Assembly: GCF_010015475.1 (NCBI RefSeq)
Contig: NZ_SSNI01000013.1
Span: 88,674 to 152,673 of the forward strand
DNA: 64,000 nt
Reading direction: 5' to 3'
Origin: Pontibacter pamirensis
Lineage (GTDB): Bacteria > Bacteroidota > Bacteroidia > Cytophagales > Hymenobacteraceae
Shown one piece after another: positions 1 to 8,411 of this stretch. Below the pieces are notes generated by a model, which saw nothing but the letters and a program-made list of their open reading frames with translations, did no database searches and was not told the DNA's origin. A program made the translations under genes and the position numbers. Position 1 is the first letter of the stretch; each line of letters begins with the position of its first letter.

Positions 1-794
1 CAGACGGGGTAGTTACCACTTTTGTTGGAGGTACACGGGGACACGCCGATGGGATAGGTACTGCTGCACAACTTAATCTTCCCAGCGGAATAGTGTTAGG
101 CCCTAATGGTATATTTTATGTGTGTGATGATCATAAAATACGGATAATTAATGCTGATGGTGAAGTTGGGACCCTTGCAGGGAGGTCTTGGGGATATGCT
201 GATGGATTAGGACCAACAGCCGACTTTAGAGGCCTGTATAACATAGCTAGAGCACCTAATGGCAACTTATTCGTTACTGATTATCATAACAACAGGATTA
301 GAAAGATTGCTCCTGATGGCACTGTATCTACTTTTGCGGGGAACGAGAGTGGATATGAAGACGGAACTGGAACTCAGGCTAAATTCTCAGCTCCAATGGG
401 TATTACTGCAGGAGCAGATGGCAATTTATATGTAACCGATGGTAGTAACAGAATAAGAAAGATAACACCAGAAGGCGTGGTTACTACATTTTCCAGCATA
501 GAGGTAGGATATGTTGATGGAGATTTGGAGGCAGCAAGGTTCTTCAGGCCACAGAATGTAATCGTAGCATCAGACGGGACAATATATGTCTCTGATATGA
601 TGAATCATAAAATACGGCAGATATCTCCGGACGGCAAAGTAACAACCTTGGCTGGCGGCAGACAAGGTGATCTTGACGGAACAGGTACACAGGCAAAGTT
701 TTACATGCCCGCAGCTTTAGCTTTAGCCTCCGATAGTATACTGTATGTTTCTGAGTACGGAAACTTCAAAATAAGAAAAATAATACTTCGATAG
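1..794 (+). CDS. NHL-repeat protein, 3' end only
   Basis: The reading frame is open from base 3, so the gene begins before the window and only about 263 C-terminal residues are seen. They form about five repeats of 50-60 residues. Each has the pattern ADGxGxxAxFxxPxGI, then DGxLYVxDxxNxRIRKI, then G-V-T-T-F/L-A-G. This is the NHL type of beta-propeller blade, so this piece could nearly complete one six-bladed propeller. NHL propellers are usually secreted or surface-bound and bind proteins or ligands; no catalytic residues are evident. The true start, signal peptide and any N-terminal domains are outside the window. It converges on sigZ, and the two share a hairpin at 806-843. Function unknown. 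Confidence 0.85.
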   Translation, partial: DGVVTTFVGGTRGHADGIGTAAQLNLPSGIVLGPNGIFYVCDDHKIRIINADGEVGTLAGRSWGYADGLGPTADFRGLYNIARAPNGNLFVTDYHNNRIRKIAPDGTVSTFAGNESGYEDGTGTQAKFSAPMGITAGADGNLYVTDGSNRIRKITPEGVVTTFSSIEVGYVDGDLEAARFFRPQNVIVASDGTIYVSDMMNHKIRQISPDGKVTTLAGGRQGDLDGTGTQAKFYMPAALALASDSILYVSEYGNFKIRKIILR

Positions 795-805
795 ATTTCT
801 TGCTA

Positions 806-843
806 ATGAGGAGCAAGTAAAGGTTCATTTACTTGCTCCTCAT
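806..843. terminator. Bidirectional hairpin between NHL gene and sigZ
   Basis: Perfect 16-bp arms (806-821 and 828-843) with a 6-base loop. The hairpin lies between two convergent genes and can end both. Its right arm includes the last codons and the stop codon of the sigZ gene (829-831), so the SigZ C-terminus (MRSK) is written inside the stem. Confidence 0.75.
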
Positions 844-1446
844 ATCTTGTAGAGAAGCACAATCATTTCGGACTTCTGCACTAATTAATTTACCACTCCT
901 ATCAACTTCTAAATGGCAGCACTCCAGGAACAGCTGCTTCAGCTTCTCGCGGCCGCGCTGGATGCGGGACTTTGCCCCGGAATAGGAAATACCTAGCCGT
1001 TCCGCTATCTCTTTCTGGCTGATGCCTTCTAGTTCGCTCAGCCGGAGCGGCTCAGCGTATTCTGGTGGCAACAGGTTGATGAGCGGCTCCACCAGGGCCT
1101 CCACCTCGTGGCGCTCCTGCCCAGGCAGTTCCACCTCTGGCAGCTCTGTTTCGGCACCTAAAGGTTGGCGACGGCTGCTCTCCCGGAAGAAATCATGTAC
1201 CGTGTTGCGCGTAATCTGGTAGAGCCAGGCTTTTAGGTTATGCACCTCCTGCAACTGCTCACAGTTCTTGTACAGCTTCAGGTAAAGCTGCTGTAGAATA
1301 TCGTTTGCCTCCTCTTTGTCCTGCACCCGCTTCAGCACAAAGCCTCTCAGTTGTGCTTCGTAAGCCAGAAATACAGGCGCGACGGCCGCACAGGAATCTG
1401 TGGCAGCAGCTTTATTTTGCTCAGGGTTGATGCAGCAGTTTTCCAT
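829..1446 (-). CDS. sigZ: RNA polymerase sigma factor SigZ-like (ECF)
   Basis: A 205-residue ECF-type sigma factor. Region 2 is at about residues 30-100 (LRGFVLKRV, DILQQLYLKLYKN, NLKAWLYQITRN), and region 4 is at about 120-172 (LPPEYAEPLRL, SQKEIAERLGIS, AKSRIQRGREKL). After region 4 comes a short tail with a Cys-Cys pair and the sequence LEVDRSGKL, which is characteristic of the SigZ group. The start ATG lies 8 bp after the stop of the upstream acetyltransferase gene, so the two are probably co-transcribed. No anti-sigma gene is next to it. The Cys pair suggests metal or thiol sensing, but that is inference. In this location it may control, or be induced with, the arsenic-type genes upstream. 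Confidence 0.85.
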   Translation of the reverse strand: MENCCINPEQNKAAATDSCAAVAPVFLAYEAQLRGFVLKRVQDKEEANDILQQLYLKLYKNCEQLQEVHNLKAWLYQITRNTVHDFFRESSRRQPLGAETELPEVELPGQERHEVEALVEPLINLLPPEYAEPLRLSELEGISQKEIAERLGISYSGAKSRIQRGREKLKQLFLECCHLEVDRSGKLISAEVRNDCASLQDMRSK

Positions 1447-1454
1447 GTTCCTGT

Positions 1455-1967
1455 TTATATACCTACAATTTTACTTCTTCTTTCCAGCAGGTAAACATCA
1501 CGCCACTCGCCGTGCATCTGGCCCAGCTTTTCGCGGTAGCCCACTACTCTGAACCCGCATTGCTCGTGCAGTTTTATACTTGCCTCGTTTTCCTTGAATA
1601 TACCTGCCTGCAGCGTCCAGAAACCCTGCTCCTCCGATAGCTCCACAAGTTCGCTCAACAGCAGTTTGCCGATCCCTCTTCCCCTGAAATCCGGATGAAC
1701 ATACACACTTTCTTCAGCCACTCCGCTGTACACGCACCTGCCTGACACAGGCGTAAGCGCAGTCCAGCCCGCTACACCGTCCTCAGTAAGGGCCACCAGG
1801 CGGCAGTTTGGCAGGTGTTTGGCATCCCACGCCTCCCACTCCGGCGCCTTTGTCTCGAAAGTAGCGTGGCGGGTAGCGATGCCCCACTCATATATTTCTT
1901 TTACCTGTGGATAGTGCTTAGGCTGCATCTCCGTTAACAGCACTGAATTCAGAAGCTTGGTCTGCAT
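1455..1967 (-). CDS. arsN: GNAT acetyltransferase, ArsN/phosphinothricin type
   Basis: A 170-residue GNAT protein. The acetyl-CoA loop is visible as VYVHPDFRGRGIGKLLL, near residue 90-105. The ends of the fold also match phosphinothricin/arsinothricin acetyltransferases: early IYEWGIATRHATFET, and late LHEQCGFRVVGYREKLGQMHGEWRDVYLLER. In this family the enzyme acetylates the amino group of glutamate analogues such as phosphinothricin, arsinothricin or methionine sulfoximine. Its place between an ArsI-like gene and sigZ favours the arsinothricin (ArsN) role; this is inference from context. A strong hairpin (1995-2051) separates it from the ArsI gene, so it may have its own promoter in the 28 bp between, or depend on read-through. 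Confidence 0.75.
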   Translation of the reverse strand: MQTKLLNSVLLTEMQPKHYPQVKEIYEWGIATRHATFETKAPEWEAWDAKHLPNCRLVALTEDGVAGWTALTPVSGRCVYSGVAEESVYVHPDFRGRGIGKLLLSELVELSEEQGFWTLQAGIFKENEASIKLHEQCGFRVVGYREKLGQMHGEWRDVYLLERRSKIVGI

Positions 1968-1994
1968 AAGCTTGATTTACATAACTATTGCCAG

Positions 1995-2051
1995 AAAGAG
2001 TAAATGAGCAACAGGTATAAATATACAAGACCTGTTGCTCATTTACTCTTT
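1995..2051 (-). terminator. Hairpin after the ArsI/CadI gene
   Basis: Perfect 21-bp arms (1995-2015 and 2031-2051) around a 15-base loop. It lies 3' of the dioxygenase gene and 5' of the acetyltransferase gene on the same strand, so it acts either as a terminator or as an attenuator inside the cluster. Confidence 0.7.
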
Positions 2052-2074
2052 TACTATGTACTATTTGTTTACTA

Positions 2075-2491
2075 TCAGGCGCTTACTGTTTCTGCTACAG
2101 CTCTGGCGTTGGCACCTTCTCCGTATACAGTTGCCTCACCAAACGTATAAAATGCTTCCCAGTCAACGCCCTGCGGGTCAGTTATCCACGACTTCTCTGA
2201 CTTTGCATAGCAGCAGGTGCATTTGCCCTCTTCCCGGATAGCGCCTTTTGCATTTTTCAGGTTTCCGTATACCTCGGCCAGTTCTTCCTCACTTTCTACC
2301 TGGATGCCCAAGTGCTCGATTCCAGCGTTCTCGGGGTGCAGCGAAATGGCGAAGTTGATGCGTGGGTCTTCCAGCATCCATTTGGCATAGTCTTCTTTTA
2401 ATACAGTAGGCGCTGTGGCAAATAAGGCGGTGTAAAACGCTGTTGACTCTTGTAGGTTCTCTACGCGCACGTTTACATGGAATCTTTTCAT
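2075..2491 (-). CDS. arsI: ArsI/CadI-family glyoxalase-fold dioxygenase
   Basis: A 138-residue vicinal-oxygen-chelate protein of the ArsI/CadI group. ArsI enzymes are Fe(II) C-As lyases that demethylate trivalent organoarsenicals. The expected metal ligands are present: His5 (RFHVNV), His60 (IEHLGI) and Glu112 (DWEAFY). The thiol cluster that binds trivalent arsenic is present as Cys91-T-Cys93-Cys94, followed by YAKSEKSWITDPQG, the typical signature. It is the first gene of the reverse-strand cluster leading to the ArsN-like enzyme and SigZ. Only about 60 bp separate its start from the preceding terminator, so its promoter must be there; I see no clear TAnnTTTG box. No arsR, arsC or arsenite pump is in the window. 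A cadmium-binding role (CadI) remains possible. Confidence 0.82.
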   Translation of the reverse strand: MKRFHVNVRVENLQESTAFYTALFATAPTVLKEDYAKWMLEDPRINFAISLHPENAGIEHLGIQVESEEELAEVYGNLKNAKGAIREEGKCTCCYAKSEKSWITDPQGVDWEAFYTFGEATVYGEGANARAVAETVSA

Positions 2492-2555
2492 GGCTTTTGC
2501 TCTTTTAGGTGTTTTTCTATTTATACCCTGATGACGGAGCCACCTCTGAAAAGAC

Positions 2556-2599
2556 GCAGGCCTTTGAAAAAATTATTAATAATTTTTTCAAAGGCCTGC
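2556..2599 (-). terminator. Loop-less palindromic terminator
   Basis: A 44-bp perfect palindrome (2556-2577 and 2578-2599) with long A and T runs in its inner half. It follows the end of the DUF3857/transglutaminase gene on the reverse strand. Confidence 0.7.
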
Positions 2600-2671
2600 A
2601 TTCCACTTATTTCTTACAACTTAAGCTTTAATTAAAGCTTGGTTAAGACGTTCAGATTAGTATTGCTGCCT

Positions 2672-4579
2672 CTACGGGATGTTCTTTACGAACACCACCT
2701 GCTGGCTATCAGACTTAATAACGCTGTTGAGGAAAGAAACCAACTGCACATAAGACTCTGGTTTGAAGCGGCCTTTCCCCATCTGCATGCTGCGCATGTA
2801 AACAACCCGCTGGCCATCTACTTTCACAGAGGCTTTATACTCCCCGAAAATAGACTGATGCACTACTTCCTGGGGCAGATACTCTACCGTATAGCCAATC
2901 GGCAACTCAAACTCCACTGTATCCACATCCAGGAAAGCCATACCACGCACGACCTCCGTTAGCCGCGTTTCCTTCTGGTTAGGCACATAAGTCCATTTGC
3001 TCATCAGGTTAGGCGAAACAAACATGCGCTTGCCGCTGATAGTGGCGCATTGGCGAAGGCTAAGCTCCAGTTGCTCCGTTACAACCGGCAGTTTGTCCTT
3101 CTGTTGCGCAAAACCATATTTCTCTATTTCGAAGGCTGGAATCTTCACCTGCTGGTACAGCCACTTGCGCTGCTCTTCAGGCTCCAGGTTCTGAATGGCC
3201 TTGTCGCGGGCCTCCTGCTGCATGCCCGTGTAGCGGGTTACCACGCTCGCGCTGCCGCTGCCTTTCTCATTCAGCTTTACTTTAATATGACGTAGCTGAG
3301 CATTGTCAGCGGCTTCATAGTCAGGTGTTTTTACCAACTTGCCTCCTTCAGGCGTTATCAGCAGCGCATGACGACCGCCGGTAAAGCTGCCGGAGTACCC
3401 GGCTGCCTCTGTCTGACTGGTGCATTCCAGCCAGAGCGTATCGTTGGGCATTGGCACACACAGCACCACGTGGTTAAACTGGCTACTCGGAAAATCAGTC
3501 TTTATATCCGGCACATCGTTTCCAGCGCGTATCAAGGCATGGTACGAGTTTATACCAACTGTTTTCAGCATGGCTTGTGTATAGTTGGTGAGGGCTTTGC
3601 AGTCGCCGTAGCCTTTGCTATCCACAAAGTTGGCCTCAAAGGGCTGCCAGCCACCAATGCCTAACTGTATAGATACATAGCGTGTTTTGCCCTGCAGGTA
3701 GTCATACACAATCCGCACCTTTTCTTCCTGCGTTTTGGCGCTGGCCGTCAATTGAGTCAATTTTTGCTTTGTCGCCTCCGGCAGCACATCACGCCCTTTG
3801 TTCAGTTGCTCCACCCATAAGCCATAGCTTTTCCAACTCTCCATGTTGCCTTTGTAGCCTTCTACCTCAAAATCAGTTGGCGCTGTACGCACTACGGGCA
3901 CGAGTTCTTCCAGTTCAGGGCCGTAAGGCTCCGTTTCTATAGGCTCCAGATTTTGCACCTGCCAACTGTATACCTCGTGGGTGGCCGTAGTGCTTTTCTT
4001 AACCGGCTGCGGCATGTTACTTTCGAGGTAACGCAGTTTCATACCTACTGGCATCTGCACCTCGTAGGTTGCCTTCTCCACTTTCAGGTGCTCTTCGTCC
4101 TGTGGATAAAAAATGGGGTAAAACAGCAGATTTTCCGATGACAGCGCATATTCGAATTCTACGGTATACGGGTATACGGTATGTGTCAGGTCCGCAATCT
4201 TCACCCGGTTATCTTCATACAATGAAAAATTACTTATGGCGCTTACATCCGTGATGTCCTTGTTCTTAAGAGCTTTTATTTTCTTGCCTGACTTGTCATA
4301 AGAAGTACCTTTAATATACTGCACCTTCCGCAACTTATCGTAATGCACATACTGCTTTGCCCTGTGGTTACCGTTACTGTTCAGGATGGTGATAGACACC
4401 TTGTATTTTGTTGTACCACTTTTAAGTGATTCAACAGTAAACACGGTTTCCTCTGAGTGAATGATGATGTTGGTATCCTCTGAAGGTTCGTTAACACTGC
4501 TTTGGCTACCCGCCTTTGTTTGTGACTGCAGGAGCAGCAGGCTAACCAAGACCCAGAGAAAGATATAGTTCTTGCGCAT
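2672..4579 (-). CDS. DUF3857 protein with intact transglutaminase core
   Basis: A 635-residue exported protein. It has a signal peptide at residues 1-23 (hydrophobic FLWVLVSLLLL), a DUF3857 beta domain at about 35-230, a transglutaminase-like core at about 270-400, and a C-terminal beta domain. The core keeps Cys327 (GYGDCKAL) and His370 (QFNHVV), with Glu385 (LWLECTSQ) in the place of the usual Asp. This predicts a working thiol peptidase or transglutaminase-fold hydrolase in the periplasm, but its substrate is unknown. It is the second gene of a pair. The upstream paralogue (4630-6597) has lost these residues, and the gap between the two is 50 bp, so they are probably one operon. Confidence 0.85.
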   Translation of the reverse strand: MRKNYIFLWVLVSLLLLQSQTKAGSQSSVNEPSEDTNIIIHSEETVFTVESLKSGTTKYKVSITILNSNGNHRAKQYVHYDKLRKVQYIKGTSYDKSGKKIKALKNKDITDVSAISNFSLYEDNRVKIADLTHTVYPYTVEFEYALSSENLLFYPIFYPQDEEHLKVEKATYEVQMPVGMKLRYLESNMPQPVKKSTTATHEVYSWQVQNLEPIETEPYGPELEELVPVVRTAPTDFEVEGYKGNMESWKSYGLWVEQLNKGRDVLPEATKQKLTQLTASAKTQEEKVRIVYDYLQGKTRYVSIQLGIGGWQPFEANFVDSKGYGDCKALTNYTQAMLKTVGINSYHALIRAGNDVPDIKTDFPSSQFNHVVLCVPMPNDTLWLECTSQTEAAGYSGSFTGGRHALLITPEGGKLVKTPDYEAADNAQLRHIKVKLNEKGSGSASVVTRYTGMQQEARDKAIQNLEPEEQRKWLYQQVKIPAFEIEKYGFAQQKDKLPVVTEQLELSLRQCATISGKRMFVSPNLMSKWTYVPNQKETRLTEVVRGMAFLDVDTVEFELPIGYTVEYLPQEVVHQSIFGEYKASVKVDGQRVVYMRSMQMGKGRFKPESYVQLVSFLNSVIKSDSQQVVFVKNIP

Positions 4580-4629
4580 AAAAATCTGTTATAAGTTTAA
4601 TATCAAAAAAATCGCTATTGCGGCCGGGC

Positions 4630-6597
4630 TTAATTTGCCGCGATTCTTTTCAGCACAATCTGCTCCGCCTGCTTCGCAATTATCTGGTTGTAGAACTCTT
4701 TTAGATAGGCATATTCTGGTGCAAAGAAAACGGGCTTGTTGATATTCACCTTGCTCATCACCTGCAGGCTGCTTCCCTCCTGCTGCACCACGTACATGAA
4801 GCGGCCGCCTTTCTCAGGCAGGTTCACGACAAGGCTCTTGGGAACTTCATCTAATTCATAGCCCTCTGGTATAGTAAAGCGGCAGATATAAGTTTCATCT
4901 ATTGGCGTACCGAAGTCAACCGGATACAGGCGCTCATTTAGTTTAAAAGGATTCTCCGTCTCTGCCTGCCCCAGCATCGGATTCAGGTAAATGATATGGT
5001 TGGCCTGGCCACTGCCACTGGCGCTGATATTATAAGTAATATCAAGGGCACTGTTAATGTCCCGCAGGTTTTTAATTTCGGGCTTACTCATCTTAAAATC
5101 ACCAACTTCTTTGGCGATACGCTCTGCATATTTGCTCTCCCCTTCGTCTAGAATAGTTTTGCGCAGGTAGAGTGCACGGTACCCGCCAGCAGACTCGTGA
5201 CCAGTACCTGTTAACTCCCCCTGTTCGTTGATGGTTATCGTGGCGTTGAATAATTTAGTAAGAGAGGCAGTCGCTGTCAGTTCTACCCAACGCTGGTCCG
5301 CTTTCTTTATGAGGCGGCCACTTCCATTCAGGCAGCGATACGGAAGCACACCCGCAGGCAGCAACGGTTCTGTGGCATCCAGCAGGTACTCCTTTCCTCC
5401 CACCTGCACATGCGCAATCACATAGTTGAATTTGTTTATCATCGGGGAGTAAGATGTCATGACACGGCCGTGCTCGCGGGTACTCACCAGCACCGGCCCC
5501 GCATCAAAGCCTGCCTCCAGCAGCATAGAGGTCAGCAGCAGGTTAATTTCTGCAGCGCTTCCCTGGCGCAGGTCATAGGCTTTCCGGATTGGGTTGCTTG
5601 TATAGATGCCGTACTTCTCGTTCCATTTCATCCGCGACTTCACCAGTTCAAAAATAGCCTGCATCTGCTGCTCCGGTTCCTTATACTTTGCACTGATAGC
5701 GGCAAGGTCCTCTTTAAAGAAACCGCTGCGGTTTAGCTGAATGCCAAAAGAGTAATCCCCGAGCAGGTCATCTGTTACCTTGCTCCAGCTTCCGGTCATC
5801 ACCTCAGTGCCTCTTCCGGGTATGTTAACCTGCTGCAGCTCAAACTCAATTTTAGACTGGTAGTCGCCCAGCGATGTGATGTACTTCTCTTCCTTCAGAG
5901 CTGGCACATCTTTCATCGCCCACACATAGGAGTTGTTAATCATTTCATTGCCATTCTGCCTCTGGTTATCGCTTTGGTGCAATGGATGGTATCCCTGCAT
6001 CTGGAACTTATAATCGAAGTATTGTGGAATTCGCGCACGGTACTCGCTCCATACTGTTGGGATAGTTGCCTGAAACTCCCACTCACGCATATTGTACACC
6101 CTGTCAGACGTAATAACGTAGCTCACATCAATCACAGACCCTTCTTTTACATTGGGCATGGTGAATTTCTTCATATGCCAGTACTCACTCCGTTGCTCGT
6201 CGAAAACGGTTTTAGAATTCAGTTTCTCCTTCTGCACTTTCCCGTTCTCCAGGTTATAAGTAAATCCTTTTATGCCGCCCACTCTGTCACGGGTAGATCC
6301 GTTCTCATAGTAAGGCACTGAAAAATTTGCCCAGTCATAACCGGATTTCTTTAAAATCTTAATGCGGATGTGGCGCTCTGTTACCACCTGCAGTTCGTTT
6401 ACCAGGTTAAAATGAGTATAACCGTAGTCTGACAAAATAACTGCGGCTGCGCTGGTGTCTTTCTCATAAGTACGCATGGTTAATTCTGCCTCATCAATAT
6501 TGCCGAATTTAGCAGCCTGTGCCCGCACCTGCGACCAGGAGCAGCATACCAGGAAGGAAAATAAAAGAATAAGTTTAGTAGAAATTTTTGCTTTCAT
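4630..6597 (-). CDS. DUF3857 protein with degenerate transglutaminase core
   Basis: A 655-residue exported paralogue of the next gene. I start it at the ATG at 6597, which begins a clean signal peptide (MKAKISTKLILLFSFLVCC... ending VRAQ); an in-frame ATG at 6672 would put 25 odd residues in front of it. DUF3857 is in the N-terminal half and the transglutaminase-like core is near residues 310-420. At the position of the catalytic Cys there is Ala (GSAAEINLLL, about residue 348), and at the His position there is Tyr (KFNYVI, about 392). The Asp is kept (LLDATE, about 407). It is therefore probably a non-enzymatic binding or scaffold protein, perhaps a partner of the intact copy. Confidence 0.85.
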   Translation of the reverse strand: MKAKISTKLILLFSFLVCCSWSQVRAQAAKFGNIDEAELTMRTYEKDTSAAAVILSDYGYTHFNLVNELQVVTERHIRIKILKKSGYDWANFSVPYYENGSTRDRVGGIKGFTYNLENGKVQKEKLNSKTVFDEQRSEYWHMKKFTMPNVKEGSVIDVSYVITSDRVYNMREWEFQATIPTVWSEYRARIPQYFDYKFQMQGYHPLHQSDNQRQNGNEMINNSYVWAMKDVPALKEEKYITSLGDYQSKIEFELQQVNIPGRGTEVMTGSWSKVTDDLLGDYSFGIQLNRSGFFKEDLAAISAKYKEPEQQMQAIFELVKSRMKWNEKYGIYTSNPIRKAYDLRQGSAAEINLLLTSMLLEAGFDAGPVLVSTREHGRVMTSYSPMINKFNYVIAHVQVGGKEYLLDATEPLLPAGVLPYRCLNGSGRLIKKADQRWVELTATASLTKLFNATITINEQGELTGTGHESAGGYRALYLRKTILDEGESKYAERIAKEVGDFKMSKPEIKNLRDINSALDITYNISASGSGQANHIIYLNPMLGQAETENPFKLNERLYPVDFGTPIDETYICRFTIPEGYELDEVPKSLVVNLPEKGGRFMYVVQQEGSSLQVMSKVNINKPVFFAPEYAYLKEFYNQIIAKQAEQIVLKRIAAN

Positions 6598-6862
6598 AGA
6601 TAAGCATTTAGTGATTTGAAATAGGTATAGATAATAAGCGTCTCTGTAGCACAAAAAGATAGCTTTGCGCACAAGCTATAGTGTTCATCCGCAGGCTCTC
6701 CTTTTAAACTTGTCTCAATAAAGTAATATTCCCTTATATATTAAAATTAAATATTAAATATTTATTTTATTTGATAAATAAACGCTAAATCAAGCTTTTA
6801 TCAGCTTTTCTCTCTTGTTCAGATTAGATAGTGGTAAGCAGACATGAACTAGTCTAAACTAA

Positions 6863-6898
6863 AAAATGCCTCAGAGCACGTGTGCTCCGAGGCATTTT
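6863..6898. terminator. Orphan hairpin
   Basis: An inverted repeat with 17-bp arms, one mismatch and a 2-base centre (GAGCAC/GTGCTC core), flanked by A and T runs. No annotated gene ends beside it in either direction. It may be a second terminator behind 6974-7025 or the end of an unrecognised small RNA. Confidence 0.5.
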
Positions 6899-6973
6899 GT
6901 TCTGTATGTAAAATTTTTCACTGACTGATGTTACGTACAAAATGCTTTCTTGATGAAAGACAAAAAGGCACAA

Positions 6974-7025
6974 AAAAAGGTAGAGCGGCAGCCTAAGTGT
7001 TACTTTGCTACCGCTCTACCTTTTT
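6974..7025 (-). terminator. Terminator of the 7066-7434 gene
   Basis: A stem of AAAAAGGTAGAGCGG (6974-6988) with its complement at 7011-7025. It can be extended inward with one mismatch and has T-rich flanks. It lies 40 bp beyond the stop codon of the reverse-strand gene. Confidence 0.75.
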
Positions 7026-7065
7026 GGAGTTACTTTATTTTTCAGAGGCTTAACCTCATGTTATG

Positions 7066-7434
7066 CTACAGATAAGACTTGTAATTCTTACCGTCCTGCC
7101 AGAATTCGCGGCAAGCCTCCCGCTGCTCCTGGATAAATTTATGATTTCGTTTCAAATCTTTCCAACTGCCATAGCCGAGGCGTTCACAAAGCCTGAAAAA
7201 GTTGTCGCCTTGGTTTTTCTGTCCTTTCACCCGCACCAATGCGCTGAGCAAAGGTCTGCCAGCAGCATGCTCTTTTTCTGAAATCTCGTCGATTACCTCT
7301 GTCAGCATCGACTTCTCGTAGGTGTTTTCTAAATTCAGGCCGAGTTCAGCCTCGTAGATTAGATTTTGGAAGGACATCAGGTGCGCCCGACCTCGGGCTA
7401 CTTGAATTAGTTTCTTTCGTACCCTTGTGTTCAT
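7066..7434 (-). CDS. Conserved small protein of unknown function
   Basis: 122 residues, soluble, with no signal peptide. It is rich in charged residues and probably helical. The middle contains GRPLLSALVRVKGQKNQ and GDNFFRLCERLGYG. That pattern (GRP-LLSA-V ... GxxFFxLxxxLG) I associate with a group of unannotated bacterial proteins, but I cannot name a function. It has its own terminator at 6974-7025 and stands alone between the DUF3857 pair and the DNA-repair pair. Its real existence is supported by the clean frame, ATG start and terminator. Confidence 0.65.
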   Translation of the reverse strand: MNTRVRKKLIQVARGRAHLMSFQNLIYEAELGLNLENTYEKSMLTEVIDEISEKEHAAGRPLLSALVRVKGQKNQGDNFFRLCERLGYGSWKDLKRNHKFIQEQREACREFWQDGKNYKSYL

Positions 7435-7621
7435 AGTGCATGATATGTTTTACGCAACGTAAAGAACGGAGCGATATTCTCCCCCCGGATCCTCTACCTG
7501 CAAATACAACTTAAAAGTAATATATATCACATTGAACGTATTTTAGGGGAAATGGTTGCAACTCTAGTGCAGTTATTTTCTTTTTTTAGTGCAAAATGCT
7601 AGGTTGATGCACAAGAAGCTG

Positions 7622-8395
7622 CTAACGAAGCGCTTGGGGCTGCTTCTCAGACAGATATTTCCAATAGCGCCTGGGGATGTGGCGCAGGTGTAGTTTTGGG
7701 TTCTTTCGCTCCGGAATGTTCACATGGTCGAAATACACCTGCCATAGCTGTCGATACTTGTCTTCTTCCGCATCCATAACCCCATCAGGCATATTTGTAC
7801 CCTGCCGAAGCGGTTGCTCTAACTTTATGAAGGAGGTGTTGTGCAGGTCATAATAAATACCATAGCGGCGTCGGGTGTCATAAATGGCCCAGCGCTGATC
7901 CGCATACCGTTTCCGGAAGTGATTCAGGATAAGTGGTAATACGTTAAAATCAGGGGAAATAGTGGCGTAAAACAGCTCATCCGCCGTTTTCTGGAAACGC
8001 ACGAAAGCTTCCATGCGATGCTTCTCACGGTGCACCTGCTTTGCCGCCTGTTGTATCTGCAGCACACAGGGCGCGGCAAAATTGCCTTCGATGTTTTCTT
8101 TTGTTTCGAAAACCAAGCGGATGTAGTCGAAAATGATGCGATCAAACCCCGCTTGCTCCCAAAGGTAGGTGTAATAAAGCTCCTGCAAGGCTCCCGCTGA
8201 CAGCTTTTTCTGCAGCCCCTGCCATACCCGCTGCGCCTTCTGCTCGTCTGCTATTACCGCAATGGTTTCGCCGAACATAATGGGCTGCGCCACTTGCTCC
8301 TGCTCGATGCTGGCAGGCCAGGCTTTTCGCTCATAGGCCTCAAACACCACTGTTAGCAGCCCTTCAAAAGTACCATCGTAGGTATACAGGTGCAT
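7622..8395 (-). CDS. TIGR03915-type (DUF4130) putative DNA repair protein
   Basis: A 257-residue protein matching the DUF4130/TIGR03915 family. It opens with a YDGTFEGLLTVVFEAY motif and has RFQKTADELFYATISPDFNVLPLILNHF in the middle and WAIYDTRRRYGIYYD after it. Family members lie next to, or are fused with, a uracil-DNA-glycosylase-like domain, and are encoded with a radical SAM protein of the TIGR03916 family; DNA modification or repair is proposed but unproved. Here the protein ends soon after the DUF4130 domain, so no glycosylase domain is fused. The radical SAM partner is encoded just upstream on the same strand (8707-9972). Confidence 0.85.
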   Translation of the reverse strand: MHLYTYDGTFEGLLTVVFEAYERKAWPASIEQEQVAQPIMFGETIAVIADEQKAQRVWQGLQKKLSAGALQELYYTYLWEQAGFDRIIFDYIRLVFETKENIEGNFAAPCVLQIQQAAKQVHREKHRMEAFVRFQKTADELFYATISPDFNVLPLILNHFRKRYADQRWAIYDTRRRYGIYYDLHNTSFIKLEQPLRQGTNMPDGVMDAEEDKYRQLWQVYFDHVNIPERKNPKLHLRHIPRRYWKYLSEKQPQALR

Positions 8396-8411
8396 AACTA
8401 TACAGGCTGTG

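Larger units (their letters stand above)
6598..7065. other. Gene-free region with two hairpins
   Basis: 468 bp without a convincing gene. The part 6720-6800 is very AT-rich and probably holds the promoter of the DUF3857 operon. A hairpin at 6863-6898 has no gene ending at it. The hairpin at 6974-7025 terminates the small protein gene at 7066-7434. Confidence 0.6.
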
